This document shows positions 43,221 to 55,383 of a stretch of 64,000 nt of DNA, in pieces. This stretch comes from Ciona intestinalis. Lineage: Eukaryota; Chordata; Ascidiacea; Phlebobranchia; Cionidae. The first letter of the stretch is position 1, and each line of letters starts with the position of its first letter. The notes beneath the pieces were generated by a model. It ran no database searches. It was not told the DNA's origin and worked only from the letters and a program-made list of their open reading frames with translations. The DNA lies in NCBI RefSeq assembly GCF_000224145.3, contig NC_020169.2, positions 2,534,861 to 2,598,860 of the forward strand, read 5' to 3'. The translations under genes were made by a program, and so were the position numbers.

Positions 43221-43420
43221 TATAGCAGGGTGTGGGAAGATGGGACAACTTTAGCACATAATATCGAAATATCCTGATCGTGTTTTAAACAATTAACAAC
43301 GGTCTATATGGGAGTCATGAGGATACGGTTTTGTAATTCTTTGACTGTTCTTTGTTTACTACCAAATGGGATAAGAAAATAGAATGAAAATGTGTCACAT
43401 CTCCCCCACCCTATCTATAT
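43221..43420 (+). mobile_element. MITE
   Basis: TATAGCAGGGTGTGGGAAGA to CTCCCCCACCCTATCTATAT. Confidence 0.9.
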
Positions 43421-43565
43421 AGCTTTATGTGTTCGTTACGGCAGCTATAAAATTAAACTTATTACACAAATGAAAGACAAAATGGGCCGAAAACATTAAA
43501 ACAGAAATTGGTCATTTTTAAGTCAAATTTGTGATAATTTTTCATCCTGAATTTTTAGAAAAATA

Positions 43566-43760
43566 TACAGTAGAGTGATGAAAGAGACATTTTCATAATT
43601 TTTTCTCGTCCTGTTTGGTAGTAAACAAAGGACATTTAAAGAATGATAAAACCGTTTGCTCAGCGCGACTCACATAGACCGTTGTTAATTGTTTAAACAC
43701 AATCAGGATATTTAAATATATATGTGCTAAAGGTGTCCCGTCTTCTCCTACCCTTCTATA
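43566..43760 (-). mobile_element. MITE
   Basis: TACAGTAGAGTGATGAAAGA to CTTCTCCTACCCTTCTATA. Confidence 0.85.
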
Positions 43761-43828
43761 TTTATCACTCTCTTTGTTCTTGATCACTCAGAAAAAAACA
43801 TACTGCGCAACTTCCAAGAAAAAAAGAA

Positions 43829-45273
43829 ATGGGCATGATGCTGTCTCTTTCAACTTTAATCATGTTATTTGGTATCAAAATCGTTTTTTCTGCATATTCA
43901 AGTGAGTTATTTTGCTATAATCGACGTTCCAACATAAAATTATATTTTAAAAATATTTTACGAATCTGTTACAGAAACTTGCTTCACTTCTAGTCAATGT
44001 ACAAACGACCAAATATGCTGTATACGTAAAATTAAGAGTTACTGTTTGCCCCAAAATCAGCGTAGCTGTAACTCAAAATCAGAAGCCCCTGATGGAGCAC
44101 GTACGTTAATTGTGTTAAAACGCGTTGACAAAGCTTTTATACGTTGCTGTTTTACAGCTAGTTGCAACAGTTTGTGTTCGCGATCGTGTTGTGACGAACG
44201 AACTGTTTCAACTTGTGAAGACTCGTGCCCCCAAAAAAAAATTAATAAAAAGAGAAGCAACTTTCCGACTTTAAGGTACAAACGCAAATACGTCGAATTG
44301 TGAAGTAGCCTGTATGGTTGTTATTTTTTCAAATGTTTTTATTTTATTTCAGCGTTATTGGGAGTGGTATTGGTTTCATTATTTTTTGTATAAGCATCAT
44401 GGCACTTTCCCTGTGCTGGCGTAGAAGAGGAATGCGCATGATGACGAACAACCATGGAAGAACTACCTACGTTACAACAGCAAATACCCTACAAAGTAAG
44501 AATATATAGCAGAGTGGGGGAAGATGGGATACCGTTAGCATCTAAATTTCAAACTTTCTAATCGTGTTTCGAAAAATTACCAACACTTTTTTGGAGTGGT
44601 AAGGATGCGAATATTTAATTCTGTAACTATTTTTTTTTATTACCAAGTGGAAAGTGAAAAAAATGAAACCATGCCCTACCTTACCGCACCCTACTAAATG
44701 TGTTGTAAAAACTGCATATACCGTTAGCAATACTCCGTAGTCTAACTCTCTTACAATACTAGCTCAATAATCACCAACGGTGAATTGTGGCAAGATAAAT
44801 ACATGCCGTTAACATGCAGTTGGGTGAGGGAAGATGGGACACCTTTTAACTCTGATTTATCGTCCCATGTAGTAGTAAAAAAAGAACATATACAAAGAAT
44901 TACTGAACCGCATCCTCACGACTCGCATAGAAAGACCGTTGTTAATTGTTGAAAACACGACCGCAGGGTATAATTGGATATTATGCTAAAAGTGTCCCAT
45001 CTCCCCCACCCTATATATACGCTCATAATTAAGCTGTATTTAGCTTCAGTGCGTTTTGGGTTAAATGCATTTCCTCTATAATACCACTCCACTAATATTT
45101 TTAATACATTTTCTACAGATTTCGGATTTCAACAGCCAGGCTACCCGGGAAGCTACCCAATGGTCCAAACAACTGGTCAGGCATACCCAAGCACACCAAT
45201 ACAGTATCCCCAAAATATTGGTGTGAACCCATCAGCAGGTTATAATGACATGCCTCCACCCTACCCAAACTGA
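43829..45273 (+). CDS. Shisa-like single-pass protein with two cysteine modules (paralogue 5)
   Basis: Exons 43829-43901, 43975-44100, 44158-44275, 44353-44495, 45119-45273; 615 bases, 204 residues. Signal peptide MGMMLSLSTLIMLFGIKIVF. First module TCFTSSQCTNDQICC then IRKIKSYCLPQNQRSC (phase 1-1 exon). The second is compact, SCNSLCSRSCCDERT then VSTCEDSC (C-x3-C-x3-CC-x7-C-x3-C; phase 1-2). Membrane span VIGSGIGFIIFCISIMALSL followed by CWRRRGMRMM. Tail GFQQPGYPGSYPMVQTTGQA and a C-terminal MPPPYPN with a canonical PPPY. It is the intermediate between one-module genes and the ten-module gene, with the same phase rule. A MITE starts 10 bases after the stop codon. Confidence 0.82.
44505..44697 (+). 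mobile_element. MITE, second subfamily, 10 bases after a donor
   Basis: TATAGCAGAGTGGGGGAAGA to TTACCGCACCCTACTA, with the GGAGTGGTAAGGATGCG core. Confidence 0.85.
44815..45018 (-). mobile_element. MITE
   Basis: TGCAGTTGGGTGAGGGAAGA to CTCCCCCACCCTATATATA; shares the last intron of paralogue 5 with the previous copy. Confidence 0.85.
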
Positions 45274-45282
45274 TTCATTTGT

Positions 45283-45454
45283 AAAGTACCGTGGGGTAGG
45301 ATGGGATACAGTTAGCACCTAAATCCCATAGTTCCGGATCGTGTTTTTATCAATTAGTTAATGAGGTTATTAAATCCTTTAAATATTTTTTACCATCAAA
45401 TGGAACGAGAAAAGAGAACGTAAGCATGTCTCATTTTACCCCGCCTAATGTATA
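45283..45454 (+). mobile_element. MITE, second subfamily, in 3' UTR
   Basis: AAGTACCGTGGGGTAGGATG to TTACCCCGCCTAATGTATA; starts 10 bases after the stop of paralogue 5. Confidence 0.8.
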
Positions 45455-45827
45455 ATTAAAAGTTAAGAACTGTGAGAATTTAATCAAACTTTTACAGAAT
45501 TTAATTTCGCACAAAATTACTTGGTCTCATAAATTCTAAATTAAGTTCTTTGCAGTTTTTATCTTTTGTTTCGAACGTTCAGCTATCAAATAAAACTCAG
45601 AATCAATATCATCAAATGAGGAAATAATATATATACCGAACAGTGTACATGTATAATTAATCGCCATGTTATACGAGAAAAATTATTCACTGTTCAGAAT
45701 TTTTTTATTTTACCGCAAGGTAGCGCTATGTAGCTGTGTTTTATCAATTGCGGTCCTGCGAAATTACTTAAATTTTGTCAACGTTTTATCAGCAGAATGA
45801 CATTGGTTTTCAAATAATTCAACGTAT

Positions 45828-45975
45828 ATACTGTGGAGTAAGATCAGATACTGTTGCAGCCTAAATCCCATGTTCCTTGATCGTGTTTTAAACAATCAAC
45901 AACGCTTTTATAGAGTAGTAAGGATGCGGTTATATTTTTTCTTCAAATATTCTTTGTTCACAAACAGGACCAGTT
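45828..45975 (+). mobile_element. MITE, second subfamily, right end lost
   Basis: TATACTGTGGAGTAAGATCA through ATATTCTTTGTTCACAAACA. Confidence 0.75.
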
Positions 45976-46198
45976 AAAAATTAAAACCAATGCATTAACC
46001 AAATTGTATGCGACACAGAAAAACAATAACCCAACAAGCCCATATATAGTAACTATTTGGGCTACGTATACAATACGCTGGCTTTATTACGCCAGTATAA
46101 ATAAGGTATATACATTCATTCAAACGCTTATAGAAACATCAAATAATTGATGAAAAGTTGAGCTTAACGTACAGAGGAATTTTAAAATAAGATATCTA

Positions 46199-46394
46199 CA
46201 TATATTGGGGTGGGGGAAGATGGGACACCTTTAGCACATAATATCGGAATATCCTGATCGTGTTTTAAAAAATTAACAACGGTCGAACGGAGTGAAGGCA
46301 CAGTTTTATAATTCTTCGAATTTTCTTTGTTTACTACCAAATTGGACGGGAAATAGAATGAACAGGTGCCCCATCTTCCTCCACCCTACTATAT
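46199..46394 (+). mobile_element. MITE
   Basis: CATATATTGGGGTGGGGGAA to CTTCCTCCACCCTACTATAT. Confidence 0.9.
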
Positions 46395-46751
46395 ACCATT
46401 TACACGGAGATTCGATTTCTCGTTTTGTCTTGTTACCAGTCTGAAACAACACGTACGACAATGGCCTTTTTACAATCAATACATTTGACAGGTTCCCTGG
46501 TGGGTATTATTCACACTAAGCCTACCACAGCACAATGCTACTCTCTCGGCACTCTCATTGGTTTGTGTGTCAGCACCACCAGTTAAAACTTTATTGGAAA
46601 GAAATCTAAACAGCAAGTGATGTGCTTACAGAACATTGCCTAGCAGTCGTTACTCTATTGGTTTTATTTTTAGTTGATTTAGAAATGTCTCAGTAAGTCG
46701 TTTTCTCGGAAAGAAGCAGGCTAAATCGAGTTAAAACATAACATAAATTTG

Positions 46752-46947
46752 TATAGTAGAGTGGGGGAAGATGGGATGCCTTTTCATTATAATTTCTCGT
46801 TCCGTTCGGTCGTAAACAAAGAATATTCAAGGAAATATAAAACCTTATCCTCACGACTTTTATAGACCGTTGTTAATTGTTTAAAACACGATCAGGGATT
46901 TGGATATTATGTGCTAATGGTGTCCCATCTTCCCCTACCCTACTATA
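46752..46947 (-). mobile_element. MITE
   Basis: TATAGTAGAGTGGGGGAAGA to CTTCCCCTACCCTACTATA. Confidence 0.9.
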
Positions 46948-47373
46948 TATATATGTCTTCAAATACGGCAACGAAGAGAAGGGAATTGGCAGCAACAGTT
47001 ATTAAATGTGCTACGGGTAAAAACTACTTGAGTAAAAATGTCAAACAAAAACGTACCTACTAAAACACAAAATATTCGCAACATGGCAAACAGATAGGGC
47101 AGACTTGTTTACGGAACTTAAAATTTGTAGCCAGTAGCTATCGGAAACATAATTATAACCATTGTTTCCGATTGGTACATGATGGACACGCTTGTCTGCA
47201 CGCACATGGTTACCGTGGTTTTGAAACTCGGGAAAACAAAACAAAACCTTTTACGTTAAAGAAATGTGAACGGTTATTTTGGTGCTGAAGGACGTTGCTT
47301 ATTTCCTAAGATGATTTATAATTAATGGCATTTTAGAAGATATTACAGTTGGATATGAATGATTGCCTGGATA

Positions 47374-47540
47374 TATAGTAGGGCGGGGGAAGATGGGATA
47401 CCATTTTTTTATCTTATCGTCCCATTTGGTATTAAACAAAGAAAGTTCAAAGAATTATACATCTGTATAATTGTTTAAAACACGATCAGGATATTTGAAT
47501 ATGGTTGCTGAAGGTGTCCCATCTTCGCCCACCCTACTAT
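47374..47540 (-). mobile_element. MITE with short central deletion
   Basis: TATAGTAGGGCGGGGGAAGA to CTTCGCCCACCCTACTAT; the CCTCACGACT block is missing. Confidence 0.9.
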
Positions 47541-48788
47541 GTTGTGATTATTAGGCGTAATTCAACGCTAGCATTCGATTCTATTTGTGCTGTTTATTTT
47601 AAATGCTGGCCAGTGATAAATTGATTTGGCAAATAGGTTACATTTATATTGACTAGCATTTTACCTTTGCCGTTTTATTTACTGTCCAGTGATAAATTGA
47701 TTTGGCAAATACAGGTTACATTTATGTTGACTTAATGTACTAAGTTGACGAAATAGCTATCGGTCAGTGTGTTTAACTACCGTACAGTAAACAGCTTATA
47801 AAGTAACCGGCGAGTGTAAACACACTTTTCCATTTATTTAGAAAATTATCTCCAATTTAAAACGAAATTTCGAATTCTGCCGCTGTGTGACAATAGGTAA
47901 TTCAATCCTTATCGCAATAATAGAAACGGGCGCCTTTTTCGCGTACTGCCCTAGGTTTCCAGCGTTCTTTTCTCTTTTCCAGCACTTTTAAACGAGGACG
48001 GTTAGAACGTTGGGTTTCACTCATAACACTCTGCAAACACCGTAGTTGGAAATTTCATCGTTAACTTCGAGGCAAGGGAACGATATAACAATGAGTTCGT
48101 TAATAATTTACTGCGCTGGTTACAGGTGGAGCTATAAGAACGTCCGTATTCGAAATAAGTGCCTAATGTAATATTGAAAGTAAAAACAAGGGAGAGACTG
48201 TTCAAGGACGTGTATCATAAGGAGTGAACCTTGGCAAAACAGGCAGAGTTTTAGATTACACTCTGTGTTTTAGTTCTATGTTAATTTATCGGTTCAGCAA
48301 AACTTACAAAAGCGTAATGCTTTAACAGAATTAAAGCTAGTGATGTATGTAAACGTATTTGGTATTATCAGTGTAAAAATTGTGTACGTACAATACTGCG
48401 TAAATGTATTACAGTTTTGACGCATTTAGGGCAATCGACTTGTTAAACTGTTTGCCAAATTAATCAGTATTATGACCATTAAAGCGCTGTGTGCGCGTAC
48501 ATTTGCGCGTGTACATGTTTTTTAAACCTGGTTGTTTTAGAATAGGCCTGTAATGGCGCTTGTTTGATATTATATACGGGTTTATTATTACAATTACTTC
48601 AGTTTAAGAACGAATCGTTAGTAATTATTGCTTCTCGTGATATAATCCGCCGCGGTTGAAACGAGGTCATTGAATAGGGTTTAATAACAGTACTGAAGAT
48701 TTAAGAGTATTATGCCTTTCAGACGTTTAGTATTGTACATGTACTGCGTTTATTATTTGTAAACTGAACTGTTTGAGAAAACTACAAT

Positions 48789-51700
48789 ATGGTGATTCGT
48801 ATATACTGGGCCAGTGTGACCGGCAATCGCAAGGTAAGTCAGTTACTGTACTTTGCACAACGCTTTTGAAGTTTTAGAGAACTACCGTTTTGTCTGGCCG
48901 TTCAAAATAATTGAATAGAAAACCAAATTCGATTTGTTGTGGCGGCTTAATAAATACAATACATTGACGGCGTTTGAAATAGGAGCAAAAAACTGTATTG
49001 TGATAGACTTGAACGTCTTGTTTGCTGGAGTTTAACACTGGCTGATAAACAATTTATCACTGTTTGTTTTTCGCTCGTGTCAGTTTACTTCTTTACGTCA
49101 ATGGGGTGTGTTTTGTGCCAGTTTTGAAGGAGAATACAGATAACACACAATAGGTCTAGTTATAATCCATACAATACGTTAAATAAAACTGAAAATAAAA
49201 ACCTAAACAGTTTTCTTACAACAAATTCATTCCATACTCAATTTGCAATAAAGCAACGATCCAGTTATGCAATATCTCGCAATGATCAAGTATGCATTAT
49301 TTACAACGTGGGTTTACTCTCGTTAATATTTCATTGAGGATAAACTAATCTTTTCAACGGTAGTGCCAGTGCTCTATGTAGATAACTGCAATTAAAGTTT
49401 TGGAATGCAAAATATACCAATTCACAAATTTATGCAACATGTTTAAAGTATAGTAGGGTGGGAGAGGATGGAACACTTTTTCATTCTGTTTTCTTGTCCA
49501 ATTTGGTAGCTATTTTCTCGTCCCATCTGGTAGTAAACCAAGAACATTCAAAGAATTATAAAACCATATCCTCACGACTCTCATAAACCGTTGTTGATCG
49601 TTTAAAATACGATCAGGATATTTAGATAGTATGTACTAAAGGTGTCCCATCTTACCCCACAGCACTATACAGTTTATAAGACGTATATGTCAAAATACAA
49701 CTCCAAAAGTAAAATAGATACACAGCTAAGCAATAATACACGAGCTTTTAAACCACGCTGTTTGGATAAGAGCACTTGAACGTCAGCGTTCTATTTATTT
49801 TCAAACCAGCTCTCTGCCAATAGCTGGTAGTCTGAACGCTGGTAGTTAAATTTTATTTCACAGTTACTGCCTATATTTCGCATTTGTCCTTTGGTATAGC
49901 GTTATAGGCTTTAATGGTTAAAATCAAATGACTTACACGTTATATAATACTGTGGGGCAAGTTTGGATACTGTTAGCACCCAAATCCCATATTTCCTGAT
50001 CTTTTTTTGAACAATTAACAACGCTCTTTTAGAGTGTTGTCAGGTTACGGTTATATAATTCTGTAACTTTTCTTGTTTTCCTTAAAAATGGGACGGAAAA
50101 AGATGAATATAAACGTGTCCCATCTTACCCAACCCTATACTGCTATTAGAAGCGCATATATTTTTATACGAAATCTTAAAAGCGCAAAAAACGGGCAAAA
50201 CTGGATTGTTTTTAATATATTATAATCTTTTATTCTTATGCAACGAATTTCACCTTATGAACACCAATTGACATTTGTAGATTAGTACAAGCATCATGCA
50301 TGCCCAAAATTTCACCGTAGCACGTATACATAAAGGAATTTCACATATTCCTACAATACATAATACATACTCCCTAGGCGCCTGTGTCGAACAGTGTTGC
50401 CCATTAAATTACAAACATACACAGTCTTCACTACGAGCGAAATAATCTGGAAACACAGTTCCAATATTTCGATCTATTGTTTTGGAAACGCGTTGAACCC
50501 GGGAGGCCATTAAACTGACGTCATATTGATTATGTTTCAAATATTGGAGACTTATAACACGGACGAACGATTTTCTTTGCTATTGTACATTGAACTTACA
50601 CACAAAATAGTATAGTGGGGTAAGTTTGGACATGTTTTTATTCTTATTTCTTGTCCCATTTGGTAGTAAACGTAGAATTCCTACAGAATTATATTACCGT
50701 AGTCCCGCAACTCTAAAAATAGCGACGTTAATTGTAAAAAAGGATCAGAAATATGGGTTTTAGGTGCCAACAGTATCTCCTTTTCCCCCACAGTTACTAG
50801 ATTAAAACAAACTTAATACTTCGTTTTAAATAGTAATCAGAGCGGAAATATTGTATTCGGATTTTGTAAAATCGGATTTGGTGATCACGTGACATACAAC
50901 CCATGCAGCATACGACCGGTCAAAGGTTGGCGCCTTTATAATAAACTGGTACAATAAACCTTTGGGTAGTGAGAAACGCACTTCCTGTGGAAATGGTCGC
51001 TTGAATCATAACAGTCCCGCCAAGCTTTTGTATGATAGTGTTGTATTATTTATATAGGAAGTACGATTTGAGACAGGTTTTAATTTAAGGTAAAGAGAAT
51101 TGTACACAAATTTCTATATGAAGTTGGGTTAAAACATGGACCGCTTACTTCAAGCGCGACTGGTACAACAAAACCTATGTTACGTCATGTTCACCCATTG
51201 TTTGTAGGTAGACGGCGAGCAGACGCGACTACGGAACATAATTGAAAGTCTGAAGCTTGAATCGCAGTGGGTGGACATTACAACTGACCCGTTGATCAAG
51301 CAAAAGATGCGAGACGAATGTGGTAATCAGCGGGCGATGCCACCACAGATTTTTAATGATGAAAAATACTTAGGGGTAAGTGGCTATTCTTTAATTATTA
51401 GGAAAATATTTGATTTTAAACTTTGTGTAAAAAAACTAAATGGTCTTACCGTTTTCTATAATCTTATATATAGTAGGGTGGGGGAGATAGGACACATTTT
51501 CATTCAATTTTCCCCCCATTTGTTAGAAAAAGAGAACATTCAAAGAAGTATGAAATTATATCCTCACGACTTCTCTAGACCGTTGTTAATTGTTTAAAAC
51601 ACGATCAGGATATTTGGATATCATGCGCTAAATGTGTCCTACCATCCCTACTATACATCTTGGCAAAAACATGAGCGGGAGGACACAGAATTTTTAATGA

Positions 51701-52664
51701 TTATTTCTGCGAAACCCAAAACCACAGCGTAGGCCGCAACTCTGTTTTCATATACGCCAACACAGCTTTGAATTCATATATTCCAATACCATAGTACCAG
51801 GCGAATAAAGTTCCGATCTTCAGTTGGTTTAGTGAAGTGGTTTTCGTTTAATAACTGGATCATAACAAGTGCCTGTCATCGTACACATTTATAACCCAAA
51901 CCAATACCACTGAACGTAGTTAATCGATTAATATATAGTTGGATGGGGAAAGATGGGACATCTTTTGCACATAATATTTAAATATCCTGATCGTTTTTAA
52001 ACAATTAACAATGGTCTATGGAAGTCGCGAGGATACAGTTTTACAATTCTTTAATTGTTTTTTGTTTACTACCAAATGGGACGGGAAAACAGAATAAAAA
52101 GGTGTCTCATCTTTCCCCACCCTATTATACATACAAAATAACTGACCGATGGATTTTGCTTTTCAGAGCGTAGAAGATATGGAAATATTTATTGAGGAAA
52201 AGCGGTCGCAAGATTTTTTCAACGGAAATTCTGTTACCCTAACTGACGGTCCTACTATGGCCCATGACGTCACGAATGACGTCACTGCGGAGGTATTCAC
52301 GCATAACCGGAATAATTCCAACGGTGCTTCACCGACCTCTAGTATAGAAAACGAGCCCATAGTGGCTTATAAAGCTAGAGAACAGGAAAGCGAAGTCAAA
52401 AGCTATCTGCCGCCACCTAGAAAGAACGTTCTCGCCGCTGTCGGCGCCTTTGAGTCGCTTAAGGATGCCCCGCCTAAAACTGAGACAACAAAAGTCATTT
52501 TTACAAAATCAAAGCAGAGTACAGAACACCCCATTGCCACAGACGAGGAACGAAAACGTCGAATTCTTGGCCTTTCGTCGCGTGATAACTCAGAGATACC
52601 GAGTTCAAAACCAGCCTCATTCAACGGCGAACGGTCGGTAAACAAGATACCGGTCGCTACGTAA
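48789..52664 (+). CDS. SH3BGR: SH3-domain-binding glutamic acid-rich-like protein (thioredoxin fold)
   Basis: Three exons, 48789-48833, 51208-51375 and 52167-52664, all phase 0; 236 residues. Residues 1-95 match the SH3BGR family: MVIRIYWASVTGNRK, VDGEQTRLRNIIESLKL, WVDIT, then CGNQRAMPPQIFNDEKYLG and the end VEDMEIFIEEK. MPPQIFN lies in the conserved proline region. The fold is glutaredoxin-like but lacks a CxxC active site, as usual for this family. Residues 96-236 are low-complexity and charged (Glu, Ser, Lys, Thr), like the acidic tail of vertebrate SH3BGR but less Glu-rich. Intron 1 is 2.4 kb and holds three MITEs; intron 2 holds two. The symbol is family level; SH3BGRL or SH3BGRL2 are alternatives, but the long tail favours SH3BGR. 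Confidence 0.85.
49449..49669 (-). mobile_element. MITE with short internal duplication
   Basis: TATAGTAGGGTGGGAGAGGA to CTTACCCCACAGCACTATA; the CTCGTCC-TTGGTAG segment occurs twice. Confidence 0.9.
49943..50139 (+). mobile_element. MITE, second subfamily
   Basis: TAATACTGTGGGGCAAGTTT to CATCTTACCCAACCCTATA; core TTTTAGAGTGTTGTCAGG. Confidence 0.85.
50609..50800 (-). mobile_element. MITE, second subfamily
   Basis: TAGTATAGTGGGGTAAGTTT to CCTTTTCCCCCACAGTTACT. Confidence 0.85.
51469..51654 (-). mobile_element. MITE in SH3BGR intron 2
   Basis: TATAGTAGGGTGGGGGAGAT to TACCATCCCTACTATA. Confidence 0.9.
51934..52129 (+). mobile_element. MITE in SH3BGR intron 2
   Basis: TATAGTTGGATGGGGAAAGA to CTTTCCCCACCCTATTATA; ends 38 bases before exon 3. 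Confidence 0.9.
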
Positions 52665-53455
52665 AACTGCTTGGTGAAATTTTGTTGTAGTTTTCTATTC
52701 TAGTGTATTTACTGTGGAGCAAAATACCAAGATATAAGAACTTTTGTTGCAGCGTTGAGTTATCATGGTTTCGCAAGTTGCAGCCGTGTTTTGAACTGGT
52801 CCGCTCCTTATTTTGCTAGTATAGTAGGGTGGGGGGAGATAAGACACCTTTTCATTCCATTTTCTTTTCTTATATGAAGGTAAACAAAGTACATATTTTT
52901 TTTGAAAAGTTCCGAAAGACTGGGATATAGGGATATTATGGGCTGAAGGTGTCCAATCTCCCCTCATTGGACTATACAATTACTCTTACATTCGCTGCCG
53001 AAATCTCATGCAGTATACAAGTCATAACGTTGTGTTTGCTTTCATCGTGTTTGTATTTAGATAAAAAAATCAAAAATATGAAAAACTTATTTTTCCCAAA
53101 TTTTTGCGTTATTTGTCAAGGCGACATTGTGTAGCGATTTTTCTACTTTTTAATATTTGATTTTGCGTACTATGTATGTGCTTGCAAATAAAGTGTGAAT
53201 TCAATACGATGCAAATTTTGTAGGACCTTTTGTAAAGCCACGCTTCGTTTCCAGACAACTACATTTTGCGTCGCTAATTATTCCACGTAAAACGAAGCAA
53301 TATAAATAATGTATTGAGCTGTTTTTCGTCATACAATAAAGTCACTGTATTATTTATAGATCATATGAAATTACAACAACATAATGCACAAGTAACAGGG
53401 TACTACCAGGGGCCTATTAGAACATCACAACACTGAAAATATAAACTCAAAACTA
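52665..53455. other. Intergenic between convergent genes
   Basis: 3' flanks of the SH3BGR-like (+) and SOUL (-) genes with one MITE. No other feature seen. Confidence 0.6.
52820..52976 (-). mobile_element. MITE with central deletion
   Basis: TATAGTAGGGTGGGGGGAGA to CTCCCCTCATTGGACTATA; about 157 bases. Confidence 0.85.
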
Positions 53456-55383
53456 TTACTCAGTCGTTTGTTCGCAACCAACTTTTTCCAAACTATTGCC
53501 AATCACCCAAACTTCATTTCGCCGATTTAATAGCCGAAACGGGCTGTCATAACCCGCACAAACGTAAGTCGAATTATCGGTCATTTCTTCGGTTACTCCA
53601 TGCCGCTGGAGGTCGCTACGAAGCGCTTTGATCTCGCGTTGATAATCTGCTTCCTTGGCGAACCCGCTAAACACTCTGCGCGCATAAAAAAATTCTATGT
53701 ACAAGAAGACACACAAGTCTTAAACAATACATATAGAAGCTACTAAAAGAGAACCATGACATGCATGCCCGCAACATGCAAAATCTTTTTCTTCGTAAAA
53801 CTAAATGTTTACACATTTTGCCCGAAACACAGTTTATGTTCTGTTTAAAAATTAGTACCACGGATAGCTTACGGCTGCAGCTATCTGACTTGAACTACAA
53901 ACCATTGAAATACAAGCAATTGCGACTACAGAAAAATTACGAGCCGTGTAACAACAAGCTGTACAAGACAAATACATTAAAGTGCCTTGACACTTAATTA
54001 AAACTACGCATATGAACCGTGACATATACTAAGAATTACCAGGTACCTTGCATAGATTGTAACGTCTTCTCTTGTTTGAGTAAATACATTTGGGTTGTTG
54101 GGTTCGGGCGGCGAATTCTGGTGATCGGTTGGGACATAAAATGAAGTTACAAAATCAGATTTGCTCTCTTCTGGTTTTTGAATGGTGACTGGTACCGTCA
54201 TTGAAATCTTGTCACCTGAAAAAACGAAATTGATTCGGAAACCTAATTAATAAAAAACGAAAATATGTGAAACAATTGATTTTTTTCTAAATAGAAATAT
54301 GATATGTCTAAAGCGGTATTTGGCAGAAACTGAATATGTTTATTTTTACAAAAGCTACGTCGGATACTATCTTTCGTAACCATATTAGTTGTTACATGCG
54401 TTCATTTTTTTAAAAAACGACGGGTTTCCTGTGAAGCGTTTCCATGTGAAGTATACTGACCTATATATAGAAGAAGGACAACCATGTACTTTATATATAG
54501 TAGGATGGGGGAAGATGAAAACCTTTTCGTTCTCTTTTCTGGTCCCAATTTATTTGATATTAAACGAAAAGAACATTCAAAGAATTATTACACCGCCTCC
54601 TTGCGATTCCCATGGACCGTTGTTAATTGTTTATAAAACACATCAAGATATTTGGATATTATGTGCTAAAGTGTCCCGTCTTTCCCCACAGTACTATACT
54701 ATTTTTAGCATAAATTCAATTCAACATGTATATACAGGTCGCCTTTAGGTAAGTCGACAGCTTACTTGTTGCATTTTCACCACGAATGTAGTTAAAAAGT
54801 GAACGAAACGCGCTTCTTCCAGCGCCATAGTGGTCCTCTGATGTAGTTTTAGTGCTTGTCCACTTTGCTCTTTTATAATGGCGAACTTGGTATGACCCAT
54901 CCTATAAAAGGCATCGTAAAACTCTTTGGCAAATATATAGTGACGTGAGGTGTTTAGGATAGGACATGTTTTTATTCTCTTTTCCTGCCCCATTTGGTAG
55001 TAAACAAAAGAATGAATGTTTACAGAATTCTAAAACAAAGAATGTTACAGAATTCTATAACCGTCTTAATGCTCTAAAAGAGAGTCGCGAATTTAAGAAA
55101 TACAATTATAGGAAACATCCGATCCTACTCCACGGTGTTACCGCAACAAGTGCTATATATGATTCGTTTCTATATTCAAAACGCAACACGGTTTAGCCAT
55201 GTTGTAACACCACATGCCCTAATCACGATTTACAGTATTACACGCATATAGATAATTAAATAAAACACCGGTGGATTGACATCATATATATATATTTACC
55301 TCTGGTTGATTATCTGCTAAAACGAACTCCGGTTGTTGGTATCCGTTATACTGTCCACTTTCAAAGCTTGGTTGGTTGCCCAT
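53456..55383 (-). CDS. SOUL-family heme-binding protein (HEBP-like)
   Basis: Four exons on the minus strand: 55383-55300, 54901-54766, 54215-54047, 53675-53456; 609 bases, 202 residues (human HEBP1/HEBP2 are 189/205). The joined protein runs MGNQPSFESGQYNGYQQPEF, then YQVRHYKRAKWTSTKTTSED, AFRSLFNYIRGENATSDKIS and MTVPVTIQ, DVTIYARVFSGFAKEADY, and ends near YVCAGYDSPFRLLNRRNEVW. MTxPV, GGYAKE-like SGFAKE and the terminal C-x-GYD-P-x(5)-RRNE-W are SOUL hallmarks. MGNQPS fits the N-myristoylation rule (Gly2, small residue at 6). SOUL proteins bind heme or tetrapyrrole; in HEBP1 the N-terminus yields the chemotactic F2L peptide. No secretion signal is seen. Confidence 0.88.
54496..54697 (-). mobile_element. 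MITE in SOUL intron 2
   Basis: TATAGTAGGATGGGGGAAGA to CTTTCCCCACAGTACTATA. Confidence 0.9.
54936..55135 (-). mobile_element. MITE, second subfamily, degenerate, in SOUL intron 1
   Basis: TATAGTGACGTGAGG, then CCATTTGGTAGTAAACAAAA and GCTCTAAAAGAGAGTCGCG; the right end CCGATCCTACTCC is weak. Confidence 0.7.

Larger units (their letters stand above)
42157..43828. other. Intergenic, MITE-rich
   Basis: Four MITE-derived pieces (separate entries); no supported gene. Confidence 0.6.
45274..48788. other. Large intergenic interval
   Basis: 3.5 kb with five MITEs (separate entries) and a direct repeat of about 50 bases (CCAGTGATAAATTGATTTGG at 47609 and 47687). I find no conserved ORF. The last kilobase is the promoter side of the SH3BGR-like gene. 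Confidence 0.55.

Noticed and set aside
47041-48205. Minus-strand ORFs of 60-70 codons upstream of the SH3BGR-like gene
   Set aside because: Short, no domain, no conserved splice arrangement.
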